Counted from the first letter of the stretch, positions 10,905 through 22,509 are shown. The stretch: 64,000 bases of DNA from Blasia pusilla (GCA_050084515.1 CM114271.1:49972001-50036000), one strand, 5' to 3'. Notes: a model not told the origin generated them from the letters alone. Numbers and translations: made by a program.

Positions 10905-12981
10905 GTGGCAGCCACCAGTATGAATCGAGTTGTGTGGGGTATTGCTCTTGGGGAGAACATATATTGGAGATACATAGAGGATGGGGAAAAGTGGATGTGC
11001 ATGCTTTGTAATTTCATCCTAAAGGCCAAAAATAAAACCAAGTGCAATCAGCACTTGATTAAAAACCACCCTGACTTGGACGAGTCATTGCTAGTCCCAC
11101 TAGAAAATCGAGGTAGGCGCGCCAATGACCTAGTGATGGGTCGTAAGAGAGAAGTGACAGATGCCCACAGAGAGAGAGAGAGCTTCTTAGGAAATCCGAG
11201 GATGCTCATAGGAGGGAGGTTAAAATCAAGAGGGAGAAATTGTACAAGTTGCGACAATTCCATTCACAGAACGGTTGAAACCTGTACATGTTCCATCGGA
11301 GAAACCTGTACAGGTTGCGACTCCGTTGTCTATGCAACGGAGTCCTCATATCCCGATAGTAGGGAAGAAGCCATCATTGGTGGCTTTGATGGAGTGTAAT
11401 TTGGTGAATTCCTTGCATATTCGCGATTGGGATGGCCTCCTAGACAGGAAACAATACCGTGAGTGCTTGGTGAGAGTTCACGATTGCCAAAATAGTAACT
11501 CCATGATGGAGCATGTAGTATATGGTTGCTTGGCAGCCATAGATAGAGCAAGTCAACAAGGTTCTAAAGACTTGATAGGGAGGGGTAAGGGTTAATTCAC
11601 ACATCTGGAGATGGTTAAGAAGTTGTGGGGAGTAGTTCAAAAAGGCGATGTTGTGTCTCTACAGGAGTTACTTGCCAAGTTTCTTGTCGAAAGAGAGGCA
11701 CAAGTCAAGCAGAGTGTTGCGTGGATAGCACGCAAGAAACAAAATCTAGTGGGTTGGCTTGAGCGAGATCAAGCCAAGTACTCTGAGTTTATGGCCATGC
11801 AACAATATGAGGAATGGTTGGCCACGAGAGATTCCAAAAAAGCAAAAGATATTTATGAGGAGAGAGTTAGTGCATTTGTTCCAAGTCAAAGGAAACATGA
11901 CAAAGACACATGATGTAAGAAGGGAAAACAAGGTTTGAAAGTGAGAGCAGAGGAGAAGGGTGGACCCTTACATAAGTCTTCGGAATCAAATAGCAGTGAT
12001 TTCCAACCCTTGCCACCTCGACGTTGTCGCTTAGGCGACGACACGGGTAAGGCTGTTAAGAGTAAAGAGGCGGGTAAGGCTTCTAATTGCAAATTACCAC
12101 AGCGTTCAACGGGCCAAAGGAAGGCTGAGACACCAAAATTGAAGGGAAAGAATGTGAGTGCAGCAGCCAAGTCCCCCTATACACGATCAAAAAGTAAGCA
12201 GCAAGACAGTAGGAGTTCCATGCATGTGGATGCCGTTCCATCAGCAAGAGAGATGGGTGTTGATGAAGCTATTCCACCAGGTGGGGGGGCTCCAAGGGTG
12301 GATCTGACTGCACCCCCAAGAGAGAGTCACTTGGTGGAACCCATTCCACCAGTTGGGGAGTCCCTCAATGCGGATGCCACTCCATCTTTGGGACTTCAGC
12401 CTAATGCAGAACTCATTTCACCAGAGGGGGGAGCCGAAAGTGTGTATGCGCAGTGTCAAGGTGATACGCCTGTGGAACCCATTCCACATACTCCATGTGG
12501 TGAGGATGGGGCGGCCATCCATCATGAAGGGGTTAGAGACAATCCACATTTGGTCAAGACAACCGGCTTTGCATTTTGCACCCCTATTCATGAAGACATG
12601 CAGATTCCTTTTGCAAATCGAGTGGCACTGGAGGATCATGAAGATGTTGATGATGACACCCTTATGAAGAAAAAACAATCCTCTAGAAAATTGAGAGCTT
12701 TGAAGAAAAAATTGGGCAAGACGTTGTTGAATGATATCAATGACAACATTAGTAGTGAGGCACCTAAACTTGGCACTCACTCACAAGTGTCCAAGGCCAA
12801 TAACGTGAAGTCCACACGAACAAGTTTGACACCTACTGTCGAGGAGTGCAGGGAATTAGGAAAGTCGAAGTTTGAAGTCCTCCAACAAATGATGAAAACT
12901 CCCCAAACCAGGAAGGCTAAACGGAAGAACAAGTACGGCCAACTCAACCTAGGAGTGGAAAAGAAGAATAAAAAGGTATAA
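10905..12981 (+). pseudogene. BED zinc-finger protein with long low-complexity tail, probably part of the outer MULE
   Basis: From the ATG at 10,905 the protein has a BED-type zinc finger at about residues 20-56: an aromatic-rich start, CMLC, then H and H in NQHLIKNH. A coiled-coil-like stretch follows in another frame after a GA-run slippage near 11,170-11,180. From 11,275 to 12,981 one frame is open except for TAA near 11,593 and TGA near 11,911. That part holds a charged segment, a proline-rich stretch of loose repeats (VEPIPP, DEAIPPGG) and a lysine-rich C-terminus. BED fingers bind DNA and are common in transposase and transposon-derived proteins. Whether this was a separate MULE accessory gene, a captured host gene or the N-terminus of the transposase cannot be decided here. 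Confidence 0.6.
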
Positions 12982-14519
12982 ATGTATGTATGAGTATGCA
13001 CTCTCTATGTGATTTTGTGATGATGGCAAGAGTCCTTGTTCTCTACCTTCAATTTTGCTCTCTTATTTTACTTTCATAATAGTTTAGCATGGATAGTAAT
13101 GATATTCCTATCTCTGATTTTTTCTGGTTTTGTCATTACAGATAGCGTAGATGGAGATGTTCCCATATTGGATATGGAAAGCTAGATTCCAGAGTCGTTG
13201 CCCTGTGGTTTCTCAGATATTTCTCTCACGGCAAAAGTATACCCTCGTTAGTTTTTGTCATTAGCGTTGTAGTTTTTGTAGTTCTCGGACCTTACCTGAA
13301 AGTAATTTTGTACAGAGGCTCTCAAAGCATCTACTAGAGGTATACAGTTGGTTCTTCACTTATACTTAAGTGACTTGCCCCATAGTAGTAGAGCTAGAAG
13401 AGGTTTAGACAACTAGGACATGTTGCCACTTGGAATACCACCACCTTGTATAGAAAGTATTTGATTCTGAATTCAAAGTGGTGGGAGTTCACAAATTTCT
13501 ATGATTCTTTTTCTTACACTACGTACGATTTGGGCAGCAAGTTCCTGAGGTTCGAGAGCAATGTAGCACGCAGGTTGGAGGGCAATCCAATTGAGTATAG
13601 TTATTCTATGAAATTCTTGTACCTTCCCATGCTTAGGAGGAAATCATTAGAACTTGGCATAGTATACATAGTAGACATAGTAACAGTTGCAAAGCATTCC
13701 ATACATCAGAGAAACCATTCCAGTTCTCAGAGAAGCCATTCCACACAACAAAGAAGCCATTCCATGTGAAGGGTAAGCCATTCCATGGTGAAGGAAAGCC
13801 ATTCCATGTCAATGCAAAGCCATTTTGTATGTCAGTGAAGCCATTCTATTGGTAATGGATAGGGGTAGGATCTTTTTGAAAGCAAGAATGTAGAATGGGA
13901 GCCTAATGTAGACTTCTTCATTCACCTCAAAACCCAATACATGCCTTTTGTTAAACCATGTCCAACCAGATTAGTAGAGGTTTGAATAACACTTTTGACA
14001 TGTGTTCTTTCTGTCTTATTAACATACAGGGAAACATTGATCACAAAATTGGCCTCCTCGAAATGGCCACATCTGATATGCTTGCAAGTGGTAGCTCTTT
14101 AACAAGGAGGATATTATGCATGAACAATATTTTCTCCACGACTCATTAGAGCCAACGAGCTTTCCTGGGATGACGATCATGTAGCATACATACCTTGGGA
14201 AAGATTACATGATTTCATTCTTGGCGAGGGGCATGGCAATGGAAGGAACCCAACAACATTCTGGAAAGGAATGTCAAGATTGGTTAAGGGCTGCTCTAGA
14301 GACATGGATGGAGGGGGTCCATTGTACACAATATACTATTGTGCGTATGGCCCAACTAATCTACGCCAAATGCATCAAGAGATTGTGCATAGATGGACAC
14401 TATCTTCTCCTATCCGTTCACATATTTCAAACTTGGATTATTGAAGAGAGTGGATGACCATTTAGTTAGGAATGGTTAGTGTGTTAATTTCACATCATCT
14501 CCTTTTGTTTTTTTCAGTT
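12982..14519 (+). other. Outer MULE intron/exon debris with a minisatellite
   Basis: Between the BED-finger part and the transposase exons. Two stretches look like old exons: 13,407-13,640 (around NSKWWEFTNFYDSF) and 14,150-14,450 (around DDDHVAYIPWERLHDF), in different frames and with stops. At 13,690-13,860 a motif AAGCCATTCCA recurs about eight times with spacers of 10-14 nt. Confidence 0.4.
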
Positions 14520-15315
14520 CTGCTGTCCCCAAAAGTGGAAGAGGTAGCAGGCCGCGCGGAAAAATTATCAGTAGAGGCAATAGTTGCAAACGTGGGTGTC
14601 GATGTCAATTTACAGTCCTTGAAATCAACACTCCTCCTTACGCTACAAAGATCACCTACAAAAATAGAGCTCACCTGGATAAAGACAACAAGGCATGCCA
14701 TGGAAGGGATGACGAAGCATGCATAAATACACCGAAGATGTTTGCTCCTAGGATTTCAAATGATGTGAAGAATTATGTGAAAGAGAGGCTTTGCTTGGGA
14801 GTTAAGCCCCACTAGATCCAATCCGAGCATTCAAAGATGTTGAAAGAGCGCTCGTTGACGGATCCCAACTTTGAGGAGAGTTTGACCCGAGATGACTTCA
14901 TGCAAATGCATGATATACGAAACATAAAAAAACAATTCAATCATGAGACATTTCTATATGCTAGGAGCAAGAACGAGTCCTTGAGCTTGTTTGTTGAGTA
15001 TTATTTTGAGAAGGTGTTCATTTACGAGCCTTACATGGATGAGACACGTCCATTCATTCTGGGATTCCCAAGCCAATGGCAGCTGAATGCTCTTGTAAAG
15101 TATGGATATGGCAGCGCCTTGAGCATGGATAGCACATTTGGCACAATTCGCAACAGGGTACTTGCTCTTACTTATTTTGTTGAAGAGATATTTCATGTGA
15201 AGTAAGTCTTCTTATTAGTTTCATTCATGTTTTGATGATTCCATATAAACATGGTACTAACACTTGTATTGATGTTTTGTAGTTTCCCTCATATACTTTG
15301 GTGGTGTTTGATGAT
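14520..15315 (+). pseudogene. Outer MULE transposase, N-terminal exons (zinc ribbon and first catalytic Asp)
   Basis: After a polypyrimidine tract and CAG at 14,519 the frame carries a FAR1-like zinc region (CKRGCRCQF, later RAHLDKDNKACHGRDD). One TAG follows at about 14,812. From 14,837 it continues to the MULE catalytic start SMDSTFGTIRN, whose Asp is expected to be the first of the DDE triad. An intron of about 85 bp (donor near 15,197-15,202, TTGTAG acceptor ending 15,282) leads into FPSYTLVVFDD. There the reading frame is cut by the inner MULE; the same codons resume at 27,829 and continue HHSGIPVAWVLTS. Cut-and-paste transposase; inactive because of the stop and the insertion. Confidence 0.85.
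15307..15315 (+). repeat. 9-bp target-site duplication, left copy (TTTGATGAT)
   Basis: TTTGATGAT is repeated at 27,829-27,837. Removing everything between the copies and one copy restores the outer transposase reading frame, which shows this is a true target duplication of the length usual for Mutator elements. Confidence 0.93.
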
Positions 15316-16553
15316 GGGGGCTGGTATTCTGGCAGGAGAGAGTAAGAGAGGAGAAGAAGAGAGGAGAGTCTCTCTTAAAAAAAAAGGGCCAAATCCGCCT
15401 CCTCTCTTCAAAACTTTATGACATATTTGAAATTTTTGTTTGCTTTCAAATCCATGAAATCTTTAGAAGAGAGTAGGTAGTGGTCCACATTTGGCCCTAA
15501 AAAAACCTACTTTTTCCTTGGGGCGAAAAAAAAGTAGACATCATAAGACCACTACAAACATTTTTCCATCATTCTCCATGTGAGCCTAAGTTTCTTAACA
15601 TCTCCTCATCTCGGTCAACAAAAAGCAGTGCCCTTGGTATTTTTTTTGGAGGACCACCCGGATGCCAACCCTAAGCATCTACTCCAAGGCATCTACTGCC
15701 TGAAATTTCTACCTCATCTACTTCTGAACCTGCCCTAACTAAAGCCTCTCGAGCAACATTGATGGCATAGGCTCGACTGTCTCTTGGACATGCTTGAAGG
15801 TGAGATCTACCTCTATATTCTTCCCATGCTTGCTTCTTCTCAATCTGGTTCGAGCCCCGCCTCGTTCACACCTCCACTTAGCTCCACCTCCACAAATCTT
15901 CCAGAAATCACTCCTTGGATCCTCTCAACTCCATAGATCTCTCCCTTTGATTCTCAAGCTTTATGGCCTTCAAATGAGGTCCTCTAGGCTTCCATGAGGA
16001 ATCTTCTAGCCCACAAGAGTCCAAGCATTTGAGCTCAGCCTCCATTGACCTCTTCTTAACCCCTTATTCTTCATTTCTTGGCCCTAACAATCAGATCCAC
16101 CCCTTGGTTCAAAACCTCCTCTACAACAAAGACAATCAAGCACTCTATCTCCTTCATTGGATACCCTCGAGACTCCTAGTGCCTACACCATCTCCCTTGT
16201 CTCCTCTAGGCTTGAGGTCAATGGAGTGACTTGGCTGCATTATCACCTTGTACAATCTTCTTGACTTGTTCTTGGACAGATCTGGCTCTTTGGCCTTTCT
16301 CTTGCACCACCTCCACAAGTCCAAAAACATATTCAGAAAACTTTTACAAACACCATTATGGGTTCAAAAATCTCGCCCTTATTACCTCCGAAGGAACTCG
16401 AAATGTACATTGAACCTAGTCTATGATTTCTTCAGCCTCATCATCTACAAATTTACTCCTAACTCTCCTCGTGATGCATCAAAGGAATGTCCGGGATTCA
16501 AGTGGTCGCCCGCCGGTTGTAGACGGGGATCGAAAATGTTGGCGAATTCGAGA
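15316..16553. other. 5' terminal region of inner MULE, no gene seen
   Basis: Purine-rich at the very end, then mixed sequence with plus-strand open frames of 60-107 codons that have no domain. It probably contains the element's left transposase-binding end. Confidence 0.45.
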
Positions 16554-16593
16554 GCCTTGGCCCCCCCCTAGGTACCTAGGGGGGGGCCAAGGC
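16554..16593. repeat. 40-bp perfect palindrome with C8/G8 arms
   Basis: Reads GCCTTGG, eight C, TAGGTACCTA, eight G, CCAAGGC, with no mismatch and no loop. Two smaller hairpins follow directly: a GCCTGATC stem at about 16,600-16,632 and a GCAACCTGTC stem at 16,630-16,656. Confidence 0.92.
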
Positions 16594-16629
16594 CCGCCTG
16601 ACTGCCTGATCCGAAAGGGTCCGATCAGG

Positions 16630-16775
16630 CAACCTGTCGGAATCAGACAGGTTGCCTGGAGGTGGTAAAAAGGGTCCAGTGGTCAAAAAGCGAAAAGTTG
16701 CAAGGAGGAGAAATCCGACGGGTTGCAGTGGTCATAAAGTGAAAATTGCAAGCAGGAGAAATCCGACGGGTTGCA
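16630..16775. repeat. Palindrome-family units near the inner MULE left side
   Basis: One inverted-repeat unit (GCAACCTGTC stem) and two half units ending CCGACGGGTTGC (about 16,716-16,727 and 16,764-16,775), each half preceded by the same GGAGAAAT context. They belong to the element-wide palindrome family described for the larger arrays. Confidence 0.75.
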
Positions 16776-17029
16776 AAGTAGAAGACCGTGGAGTACATAG
16801 ACGATCACATTCGAAAAGACAAAATGATCACCAAACATTTACAAGCAACACCTTTGATCGAAAAAATCTTCTGCTTTATATCATCCGAAAAAAGCTCAAA
16901 TCAGACATTTGATCTATTCTATGAAATCTTTTGCCAAATTATCAAAAACTCCCTACTCCAAACGCCAGTCAATAAGCCGGTCATTGAGTTCTTTGAACTC
17001 ACTCGTCATCGTCGAGAGCTCTTGCAAAA

Positions 17030-18316
17030 TCACTTTCGGCCTTGCCTCCTGATTTTGGGAATCATTGGAAGTGACGATGGAGTCACTACCAAGGGTGGCT
17101 CGAACCGAGCTCGGCTTCGTGGAGAGTTGTACGCCCCAACGAGCCTTTCAGATTCTCGCCTTTGCCTCCTTGCAAAGGTCAAACGATTCTGCCTTCCTCG
17201 AGGCGCGAGAATGTTCCGCCACTCGCCAGCGCCCCGATACTCGCCCCCGAAAGGCCCACTGTCGAACACCAAGTCACCCGGCCTTGAGCAGAGCTCGATG
17301 AGCGCTTGCATCGTGGTCGGGCGACTTTTCCTTCCTCCCGAAGCGGGCATGTCTTACATGTAAATTCCCGGGGAATCGTACAAACTATCTAAGTGCACCC
17401 ATCGAGCATGGATCCACAGGATCCGGATCTTGAACACTGGAAATGGTGCTCGGGCGAACAAAACAAGACACGAGGGAGTGGTCCATCTCAGAATCAAGAC
17501 GAAACAATGTCGAAACTAAAGAAGTCGTCTTGAGAAGATTTTCAATAATCGACTTTGGATCAACGTGTCGGAGTCGGACGGGTTGTTTTGTCTCGGACCC
17601 ACCCGCCGGGTTCCGACGGGTTACGATTGCTTTTGGGTTTCCAAGTTGATTTTGGTTTCGGATGCAACCCGTCGGAAGGCGACGGGTTGTCGCTCAGACC
17701 ACCCATGCTCGCCCGAGAGCAACCCGCCGATAGCAACCCGCCGCTATTAGATGGGTTGCATCCAAAACAAAAAATCGCAACCCGCCGTTCGACGGGTTTC
17801 CGTTTTCCTCAGATGTGGGAAAGATGCAACCCGCCGAAACCGACGGGTTGCTCTCACCGAGCATGGGTCGCTCTAAGCCAAACAACCCGCCGCCTTCCGA
17901 CGGGTTGCTCACGGAAAAAAAACCTGATCGACTCTCATTCTACACATCATTATAAGATAATTGAAATTATTGTACAGAATATAGCCTTACCCGAATCTGA
18001 CTCGTTGCGGATCGGAGTGGGTACTCGTTTTTGATGATCCATGATTGTGCCGTCCTCCACTTTAGCGACCTCTTGACGCACTGGAGGTTGAAGAGCTCGT
18101 CCTCGCTCCTTCCGGGCCAACACCAAGAAGCAGCCCCGCCACTCGAGATAGGCGTCGCAAAGGAGAACAAAAGTGCAACTGGTCATAAGTGAGCGGCAGA
18201 TTCCACTCAGGTACCTCGTCCGCCGGATTTTCGCCCCAAAGTCGCAACCCCGAGGGCAAATTGGCGATCAAGAGATCCACCGCAACCTCTTCCACCACTC
18301 CATTCACCGTCCAGGC
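17030..18316 (-). pseudogene. Permuted amino-type DNA methyltransferase-like gene (N6-adenine/N4-cytosine class), broken
   Basis: Reading leftwards, 18,316-18,190 gives VDLLIANLPSGLRLW, which matches the shape of catalytic motif IV (DLIxxDPPYG) with NLPS in place of DPPY. It is followed by WNLPLTYDQ and, after frame changes, by LKWRTAQSWIIKNEYP, like the usual W-K segment after motif IV. Past an interval full of palindromes (17.56-17.91 kb, probably an intron) the frame at 17,350-17,030 reads RPTTMQALIELCSRPGD and then VFD, the typical KP...S.PGD.VLD start of motif I, with a frameshifted continuation AEHSRASRKAESFDLCKEA. Motif IV before motif I is the order of permuted amino-methyltransferases, which act on exocyclic amino groups of adenine or cytosine. 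Family assignment rests on motifs only; the degenerate NLPS and frameshifts make activity unlikely in this copy. Confidence 0.5.
17565..17910. repeat. Palindrome array forming a foldback
   Basis: Six or more GCAACCCG(T/C)CGG...CCGACGGGTTGC units. Segments 17,664-17,728 and 17,843-17,907 are inverted copies of one another, including the non-palindromic spacer with ACCCATGCTCG, so the array folds about a centre near 17,786. Confidence 0.8.
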
Positions 18317-20007
18317 AACGTGCCCGTTTCGTTGGAGCTTCCTTCCAGCGTTGTCAATTTTTTGATGGCAGTTGTCGACACTTGAGAACTGAAGCTGTTC
18401 AACTCATCCAGTAAAGAGGTGACCTGAAGGAGGACGCTTGTCCGGGTCGTTGTTTGTCTGTGTCTTCCCAAGGATGATGGGCTGTATTCTCCTTGGGACA
18501 ACCCAGGCACCTCTCGCTTCGCTTCTCTAGTCCGGGACGGCTTGTCGGGTTTCGATGACCTCGGATTCTGGTGGCGTTTTCTTCGCCGAGGACCTGGTCC
18601 GACCCTCTTTTCCCGCTCGTCCGGACGATTCCGCCTCTGGCCTCTCATCTTCAGGCTCTCTTTGGGAAGTCTCGGCCTCTGAATTTTTCCTCCCCTCGCT
18701 TGCCTTTGAGACCGCTGTGGATTTGTCTTTGGCTGTCCGGACCTTGAAGCCAACTCACTGTCTCGTACCGCTCTTCGCATCTCCTCCGAAGAAGTCTTCA
18801 GCCGACAAAATTGGGGATGTCGTCTTGTCCTAAGGCCATTGCATCATGAAGCACTCTTAAGTCTTATCGGTGATGTCTTCAGTGGTCGTTGAAGTCGAGC
18901 CAAATGGGGCAATTCTCCACCTCCAAATCCGACATGTGCTGACCCATCTCCACGTCGTACATGGAGAATGTCTCTCCATCCGGCGGCGAAGCCCACAATT
19001 TCAAGGCAACCGGCAATTTTCCCCACCTACCCGCGTTCTTACACTGGACGAGGTACTTGAATACCATCCGTTGGGCAGCTTTTAGTCGAACATTATCGGC
19101 CGTCTGCTCCTGTAGATCTCGCTTCTTCTTCGCTTGATCCCGTTTGTTACCCTCTACTTTTCGTCAAGCTCTCGCCGAGGGAGGACGCAAACCTTGAACA
19201 TGGTCTTGAATCCAGGGTTCTTGGTTGGCTTGTCCCGGATGTCGTCGAGCCAAACCTCGTAATCTCCAGAACTTTCAAGGTTTGCTTCCGGCGGAATGGG
19301 CTCTAATCTTCTAAGCTCCGCTTGCAGACCGTCCAGCACGGACTTCCCGATTACCCGCAACGCGCCCCGAATGACCATTCGCGTAGCTAATGCGAGATCA
19401 CCGGATCGGACACACCTGGAGGATGGTGTGTCGCCCTCTTCCGGGCCTCTCGAGCCCTCGAGATCGATTTTCATCATCGTATCCTCTGAACTCGCTAATC
19501 CCGGATAACGCAAAACGATGCATGCGATCCAGCGACACTTTCTCCCCAATCCGACCATGCGGATCTTCATCCTCTTCGCCGACGCTTGATAATCGCCTTG
19601 AGCTCCTTGTAGAACTCCGGACCAAGTTGGGGTTAAGAATCTTGATGTATCGCTGCATCTTGCTCGCCGTGTATTTCGTTGCAGCAGAGACAAAGCAGCT
19701 TGATGAATTTGGCGCGCTCAGACGCAGATACCTTCTCCCTCCACTCGGCTCGGTCACGGCGCTTTTCTTCATGGCCTGTATCTTCGACCAAACAAAGGAT
19801 GGTAACGGCTGCATCTTGAGAAATAAACTTGTTTGCCCAAGTTTTCTTCTTAATTTGAGCACCCTTTGCAAGCATCTGATTGACGAGGCACGCCCAAGAA
19901 CCCTTGTACTCTCCCGGGTGCGTCGTAAGCACCTTCCTCACCCGATCGTAGTCCTGGATCCAATGGTGGATGATATTCCTCCGATACAATCGCACATCCA
20001 AACTCAA
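18317..20007 (-). pseudogene. Coding-like remnant upstream of the methyltransferase motifs, unrecognised
   Basis: Several minus-strand stretches look like decayed protein: 20,007-19,633 (YRRNIIHHWIQDYDRVRKVL and a K/E-rich run), 19,700-19,154 (with LESSGDYEVWLDDIRDKPTK), 19,067-18,879 (MVFKYLVQCKNAGRWGKLPV, ending PIWLDFNDH) and 18,780-18,304 (charged, low complexity). Order and strand fit an N-terminal extension of the amino-methyltransferase-like gene, divergent from the transposase. I recognise no domain. Frameshifts separate the pieces. Confidence 0.4.
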
Positions 20008-20029
20008 CCCGCCAGGAAATTACATGGGT

Positions 20030-20870
20030 TCCTCGCAACCCGCCGGACTCGACGGGTCGTCCACTTCAGGGTCGGATTCTAGCAACAAGCTAAATGATGC
20101 AACCCGTCGGAGTCCGACGGGTTGCATTCAGATTTGCTAATGCCAGGTAAGCAACTCGTCGGAGTCCGACGGGTTGCTGGACTGCACGCTTTTTCAGATG
20201 TTTTTTTAAGATTGCAACTCGTCGGACTCCGACGAGTTGCAATCTTGAACATAGATTTAACTAGTTGTTGGCCCAAAGCAAACCCCGAGTCCGACGGGTT
20301 GCTGATAGGTCGCTTTGTGAGGTTGTTTTTTTAAGAATGCAACTCTTCGGACTCGACAAGTTGCTCGAGTGACAAAGAGTTTAGAAGGTTTTTGCCCCAA
20401 AGCAACCCGTCGGACTCCGACGGGTTGCTTGCCTCGAAGCTATTTTTCCCTAATCAACCCGTCGTAGTCCGACGGGTTGATTTCGGCCAAAAATAGTTTC
20501 GAGGCAAGCAACCTGTCGGACTCCAACGGGTTGCTTTGGGGCAAAAACCTTCTAAACCGCGTCCCTCGAGCAACTCGTCGGAGTCCGACGAAAGTTGCAT
20601 TCTTAAAAACAACCTCACAAGGCGGCTTGTCGAGCAACCCGTCGGACTCCGACGGTTTGCTTTGGGCCAAAAACTAGTTAAATCTATGTTCCATCAAACA
20701 AGTCGTCGGAGTCCGACGAGTGTCAATCTTAAAAACATTCGAAAATCGTAGTTTAAAACCCGTCGAGTCCCGAAGTTGCTTCCCAAGATAGCAAGAGGCA
20801 TTGAGTCCGACGAAGCTTTTATTCGCCTAAAAAACCTAACCCATTCATCAATAGCAACTCGCCGAGTCCT
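20030..20870. repeat. Dense palindrome array arranged as one large foldback
   Basis: At least a dozen units of the 27-bp palindrome (half site GCAACCCGTCGGA, centre base, then its complement) lie here; 20,099-20,125 and 20,402-20,428 are perfect. The spacers between units are themselves mirrored about 20,467: 20,250-20,284 pairs with 20,654-20,688 with a single mismatch, and 20,380-20,408 pairs with 20,528-20,556. The best-supported arms span about 20,190-20,745, with weaker pairing out to about 20,100-20,830. Confidence 0.9.
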
Positions 20871-22400
20871 ATCGAGGAACCGCGAAAGTGTTAAAGATAC
20901 TTACTTGTTCATGGCATGCATTGCCATCTCCACCGCCGCCATGTGATGAGGGTATGGGTGAAGGACCACCGTTTCATGAAATGTGCCTCCAATGAGTTGG
21001 GGAGAAGGCCCATCAAATTGGTCCACGCCATGAACTGTGATTTCCATCCCGGATGAAGAAATCCGATTCCTCATCCATTGAATTCAGCCCTCAACTTGCA
21101 TCATTTGAGTCCTGGTTGGATCCTCCGAAATTTGTCGAGATTTTCCAAGTCCTCCTGAACTTAACGGTGTAGAGCTTTGGGTTCCATGCTGCATTAAAAA
21201 TGAAACATAGAAGGGTTTTGAAAACTCCCAAACCCCAAGAAGGATTTGTTTTATTTTTCCGCCGCCCGATTGTTTTAGCTTTTTGCGATGTCCTCGCCCT
21301 TCAGTTCAGGACGTATTCCATTTTTCTTAATCGGCATAGTGGAATCCTCGGGAAGCGTTGTTGGCCCTCCATGAGTGCCATCCGCTTTACCACCGGATTG
21401 CCCAAAATACGCGGGACAAGAGGAATAAGCTACATGAAATCCCAATGAATTGCAATTCACATAATTAAAAACGGAGGAACCTCTCTTACCCGCTCAAAAA
21501 TGGAGTCGGTTTCTTGACCACTAACTTGTCCGGAGATGGCGGCAAATCGACCGGGAACTCGTCGATCCGATAGAGGTCGATGTCCTCTCGGGCTTGGAGT
21601 CGAATGACCGCTCTCCGACTTCTTCCGCCATGTCCACCATCTCCCGCGTTCCAGGATGGCGGTCCTCATGACTCGCGTCATCGATTTGCGGTGTTGTTTC
21701 CACTATGTTGATTGTGTCCCGGACTTCGTGGGGACATTTCCCGCATCTCAACACTTGAAAAGTTGACGGCCTGGGCTATCGCCAATGGCTATCTTCATTC
21801 CTTTTCCCGCCGCTTTAGCCAATTCCGCCCTCCTCACCGACGCGATAGGAGGGACGCTTCTTTTCTCTCTTTTCATCGGGCGATCCTTTTCTTCAAGGCT
21901 GGCGACGCCTCAGCCTCTTCGTCTCGTTTATCTAGCGCCGCTTGAACACGTCTCGCCGGAGGGATTTCGGAAAAATGACAGAAAAGCACTTGGTTGTGCA
22001 TCTCCGCTTCCCTTTCCCGCTCCTCGATTTCCTGCCGCCTAATTTCATTCGCGAACGAGGTGGCAGAGAATCGAGAAGTCCTAATGGACTTGGGAATGAA
22101 GCTCCCGGACTTGTTGGCTTGTGTTTTTTCCTTGTCATTTTTTCTGAAGAAATCCCTCCGCCTATGTCCACGAAATTTAATCCCTTGATCAGTCGCTTGT
22201 TGATGTCAAGATGGGAGCTGGCTCGCTTGGTGGTTAGCTCGATCGCCCCGATATCGCCTGGCCGAACTGTCTTGTCTCGCCTCCTATCGACTCGCGATGT
22301 GTCAACATAGTGAAATGCCCCTTCAGATCGATCACGCTGTCATGAGGAGAGTGAGGAGTGGAGGAATGAAGATTGGAAATGAGAAACCGGAAATGAGCGA
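20871..22400 (-). pseudogene. Further minus-strand coding-like debris in inner MULE
   Basis: Minus-strand frames include 22,090-21,900 with a strongly charged helix-like run (ANEIRRQEIEEREREAEM, then NQVLFCHFSEIPPARR) and a shorter acidic stretch near 21,580-21,500 (DLYRIDEFPVDLPPSPDK). These could be the first exons of the same antisense gene that ends in the methyltransferase motifs, transcribed away from the region at 22.4-23.4 kb. Stops and frame changes are frequent and no domain is recognised. Confidence 0.3.
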
Positions 22401-22509
22401 CTTCTCGACCCTATTTATACTTTTCTAGTCGTTGGGCTGACCCGATTTGGGTCCCGTCGTCCTTTCGACGGCAAGAAACGTGCCGAATGTTACGGAAGAG
22501 AGGACGTTT

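Noticed and set aside
20030-20870. CRISPR-like array of regularly spaced repeats
   Set aside because: Units are palindromic, variable in sequence and spacing, spacers are mirrored copies of each other, no cas gene is present and the DNA is eukaryotic.
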